A program made the position numbers and the translations under genes. From the NCBI GenBank assembly GCA_029068555.1, contig JAIECJ010000059.1, positions 1-64,000 on the forward strand: DNA of 64,000 nucleotides. The letters are read 5' to 3'. The notes under the pieces were generated by a model. It was not told where the DNA came from, did not search any database, and worked only from the letters and a program-made list of their open reading frames with translations. This document shows, piece by piece, positions 62,421-64,000 of this stretch. Numbering within the stretch: position 1 is the first letter of the stretch; each line of letters starts with the position of its first letter. The DNA is from Lachnospiraceae bacterium. GTDB taxonomy: Bacteria > Bacillota > Clostridia > Lachnospirales > Lachnospiraceae.

Positions 62421-62557
62421 GTAACAGTTCAGTCTTCGGCTTCCTGTTACAGGCATCAAGCCTTGCAAAACCACTTCGTGGCGGCTTGATGCGTCTCAAT
62501 CCCAACGCTGTTTCACAGACTTTGCAGTAAATGCAACGTCCTATACCGAACTGTTAC
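62421..62557. repeat. 137-bp multi-hairpin repeat, copy 3
   Basis: Ends GTAACAGTTCAG and CGAACTGTTAC are clean inverted repeats. Internal GCATCAAG...CTTGATGC and CCACTTCGTGG hairpins are preserved, the latter with compensated changes relative to copy 1. It lies between the sortase gene and the partial gene at the window end. Confidence 0.85.
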
Positions 62558-62652
62558 TAAACTTTCTATTTAAACGGTTTACATATATACTATTATTTTA
62601 CTATATTTTCAGTTAATTTCAAGTCTTTTTCCGATTTTTATGACAAAATATT

Positions 62653-62683
62653 AGAAACAGCACAAATTTTATGTGCTGTTTCT
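62653..62683 (-). terminator. hairpin after the last gene
   Basis: AGAAACAGCACA and TGTGCTGTTTCT form a 12-bp stem, then T/A-rich sequence on the minus strand. Confidence 0.7.
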
Positions 62684-62705
62684 GTTATTTGTACAATTCA
62701 TTCAA

Positions 62706-64000
62706 TTATTTTACAGTTATTGTCATGTTCACAGCAGCCGGTTTTGACTCAGAATCCGCATCACGGAACGTAACAAGACATTTTATTTTATACTGTCCTT
62801 TCCTGATGCTGCTCCTGTCGCCTGCCAGACCAAAGCTGACTGTACCATTTTTGCTGATATTATTAACCAGTAAAAATTTATCTGCATTGCTCTTGTTACT
62901 GCTTGTGTCAATCTTGATTCCGGTTATGTTATTCAGGTCAATACTGCTGTTCTTCAATGATACAGAAACAGTATACTTATTATTGTTGCTCCTGTACAAA
63001 TTGCATTTAGCAGGCGAAAACACAATCTTTGGCAGTTTATTGACTGGCTTAATCTTTACAGACGACTTCACTGTAAAACCATTGTTTAGCACAGACACAA
63101 TTGTAACTTTATACGGATCCTTGACAGACATACTCCTTCCTGCTTTGACCTTTACTTCCACTTTATTGTCATCATTGAGGAAAGCTGTAAAACATTCTGC
63201 ATATTCACTATCTTCATCTACACTTACACTCTTAATGGAAGCATCAATGCCCGAAACTTTTGGTGTATACACAACAGACGTATTTGCCCTGTCTATCAGA
63301 TTTATTTGTCCCTTAGGCGATGCAAGAGTAACCTTTGCTGTACCTTCTTCGGTAAGTTTAATCGTCAGTGTTGTCTTTTTAATCTGAACCTCTTTCACCT
63401 GATCTGGCGCACTCAAATCCGGTACATTTACTGTCGCATATAAATTCAATTTGTAAGTTCCTGGTTTAACTGCTCCCCGCTTTCCAGCATTTAACCCGAG
63501 ACTAATGCTCTGGTCTTTCGATTTAAATTCGAAGTCAAGATAACCAGCCGTGTCAATCAGCGGTTGTGCAGTTCCATCGTATGTCAATTTCGTTATTGCA
63601 ATATTACTGCCGTTTACAAACACTGGTATTGTGTTGGTCCCATTCGCTGTTATGTTTGTCGCCATATTCAAGGTCAGCTGCTTACTTCCCATTGCAAGCG
63701 ACAGCTTCTCGGGAGACTTTATATATGAAATCTTACCATTTACATTAACTGCCTGTGTCCACTCGCTGCTGGCTACTTCGGCAGTATACGACAAATTTTT
63801 TGTTCCAGCGTATGTTATTGACACACCACCGCTGTTTTTCTTAATCTCTGCATCTACAGAACCGTCTGTCGGCTTAACGATTTTAAACGTCATCGGAGCT
63901 GCATCCACCGAAAAGGCTTCCTTCGTCTTAGAATTTATGACATTCACAATGCCTTTTGAGATTCCTGGACAAGTTACCATTCCCGTTATGCCAAGAGATG
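62706..64000 (-). CDS. secreted beta-domain protein, 5' end beyond the window
   Basis: About 431 codons of a larger gene; the frame is open to the window edge, so the start lies outside. The visible part is beta-rich with repeating Ig-like units (VKVTL, YKLNL, YKVTIVSV patterns), no catalytic motif and no C-terminal membrane helix or sortase signal. It ends in MTITVK. It is likely exported and part of the same surface locus. Confidence 0.75.
   Translation of the reverse strand, partial: SLGITGMVTCPGISKGIVNVINSKTKEAFSVDAAPMTFKIVKPTDGSVDAEIKKNSGGVSITYAGTKNLSYTAEVASSEWTQAVNVNGKISYIKSPEKLSLAMGSKQLTLNMATNITANGTNTIPVFVNGSNIAITKLTYDGTAQPLIDTAGYLDFEFKSKDQSISLGLNAGKRGAVKPGTYKLNLYATVNVPDLSAPDQVKEVQIKKTTLTIKLTEEGTAKVTLASPKGQINLIDRANTSVVYTPKVSGIDASIKSVSVDEDSEYAECFTAFLNDDNKVEVKVKAGRSMSVKDPYKVTIVSVLNNGFTVKSSVKIKPVNKLPKIVFSPAKCNLYRSNNNKYTVSVSLKNSSIDLNNITGIKIDTSSNKSNADKFLLVNNISKNGTVSFGLAGDRSSIRKGQYKIKCLVTFRDADSESKPAAVNMTITVK

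Overview
The window looks like chromosome from a gut-type member of the Lachnospiraceae (Firmicutes, Clostridia). The reasons are the gene content and order (LacI-regulated glucan uptake, a Re-type citrate synthase next to NADP isocitrate dehydrogenase, Rex, a T-box before tyrS, BspA-like leucine-rich surface proteins with a class B sortase), strong AGGAGG-type ribosome sites, TTGACA/TATAAT promoters and moderate AT richness. No rRNA, tRNA or CRISPR array was seen. Species cannot be fixed from the sequence alone.

Layout. 1-18.4 kb is mostly plus strand: a stand-alone receiver, a LacI regulator with a double operator, glycogen phosphorylase, an ATPase plus TOPRIM-like gene pair that resembles two-gene phage-defence modules, an HPr-like protein lacking the phospho-histidine, a nuclease-helicase fusion, UDP-sugar dehydrogenase, then a maltodextrin cluster (binding lipoprotein, two permeases, 4-alpha-glucanotransferase, LacI regulator) behind a triple tandem operator, and a glycosyltransferase. 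18.5-20 kb is a membrane-anchored GH5 glycanase on the minus strand. 20.5-28.5 kb is an accessory segment bounded by two closely related LacI genes. It holds a DUF624-type membrane protein, an unknown membrane protein, a third LacI regulator, a small repeat protein, a probable ADP-ribosyltransferase-fold protein cut short against a convergent XRE regulator, and a frameshifted acetyltransferase.

28.6-46.5 kb is housekeeping, mostly minus strand: tyrS with T-box, YebC, a CBS/DUF21 membrane protein, MazF-type toxin without a visible antitoxin, alanine racemase, NAD(P)HX repair enzyme, a coiled-coil protein, Rex, an ABC-F protein, a SurA_N-like lipid-side protein, a 5'-3' exonuclease, and an operon of Re-citrate synthase, GntR regulator and isocitrate dehydrogenase that would make 2-oxoglutarate. 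A cytosolic subtilisin follows.

46.6-64 kb is one long co-oriented cell-envelope region: an ABC exporter with a CARDB-type extracellular partner, an SH3-like secreted protein, three BspA-like leucine-rich proteins (one of 1877 residues), a class B sortase with an unusual cytosolic N-terminal domain, and the 3' part of another secreted protein.

The less expected content is in the small repeats. Three different miniature inverted-repeat elements lie side by side at 40.4-41.0 kb, each bounded by CTAG, with nested relics elsewhere. A 137-bp multi-hairpin repeat occurs three times, and one copy supplies the C-terminus of a protein. A 53-bp palindrome-ended repeat occurs as an inverted pair about 20 kb apart. 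The best candidate for a little-described system is the ATPase/TOPRIM pair at 4.6-6.5 kb; next are the sortase/leucine-rich surface locus and the LacI-flanked segment.
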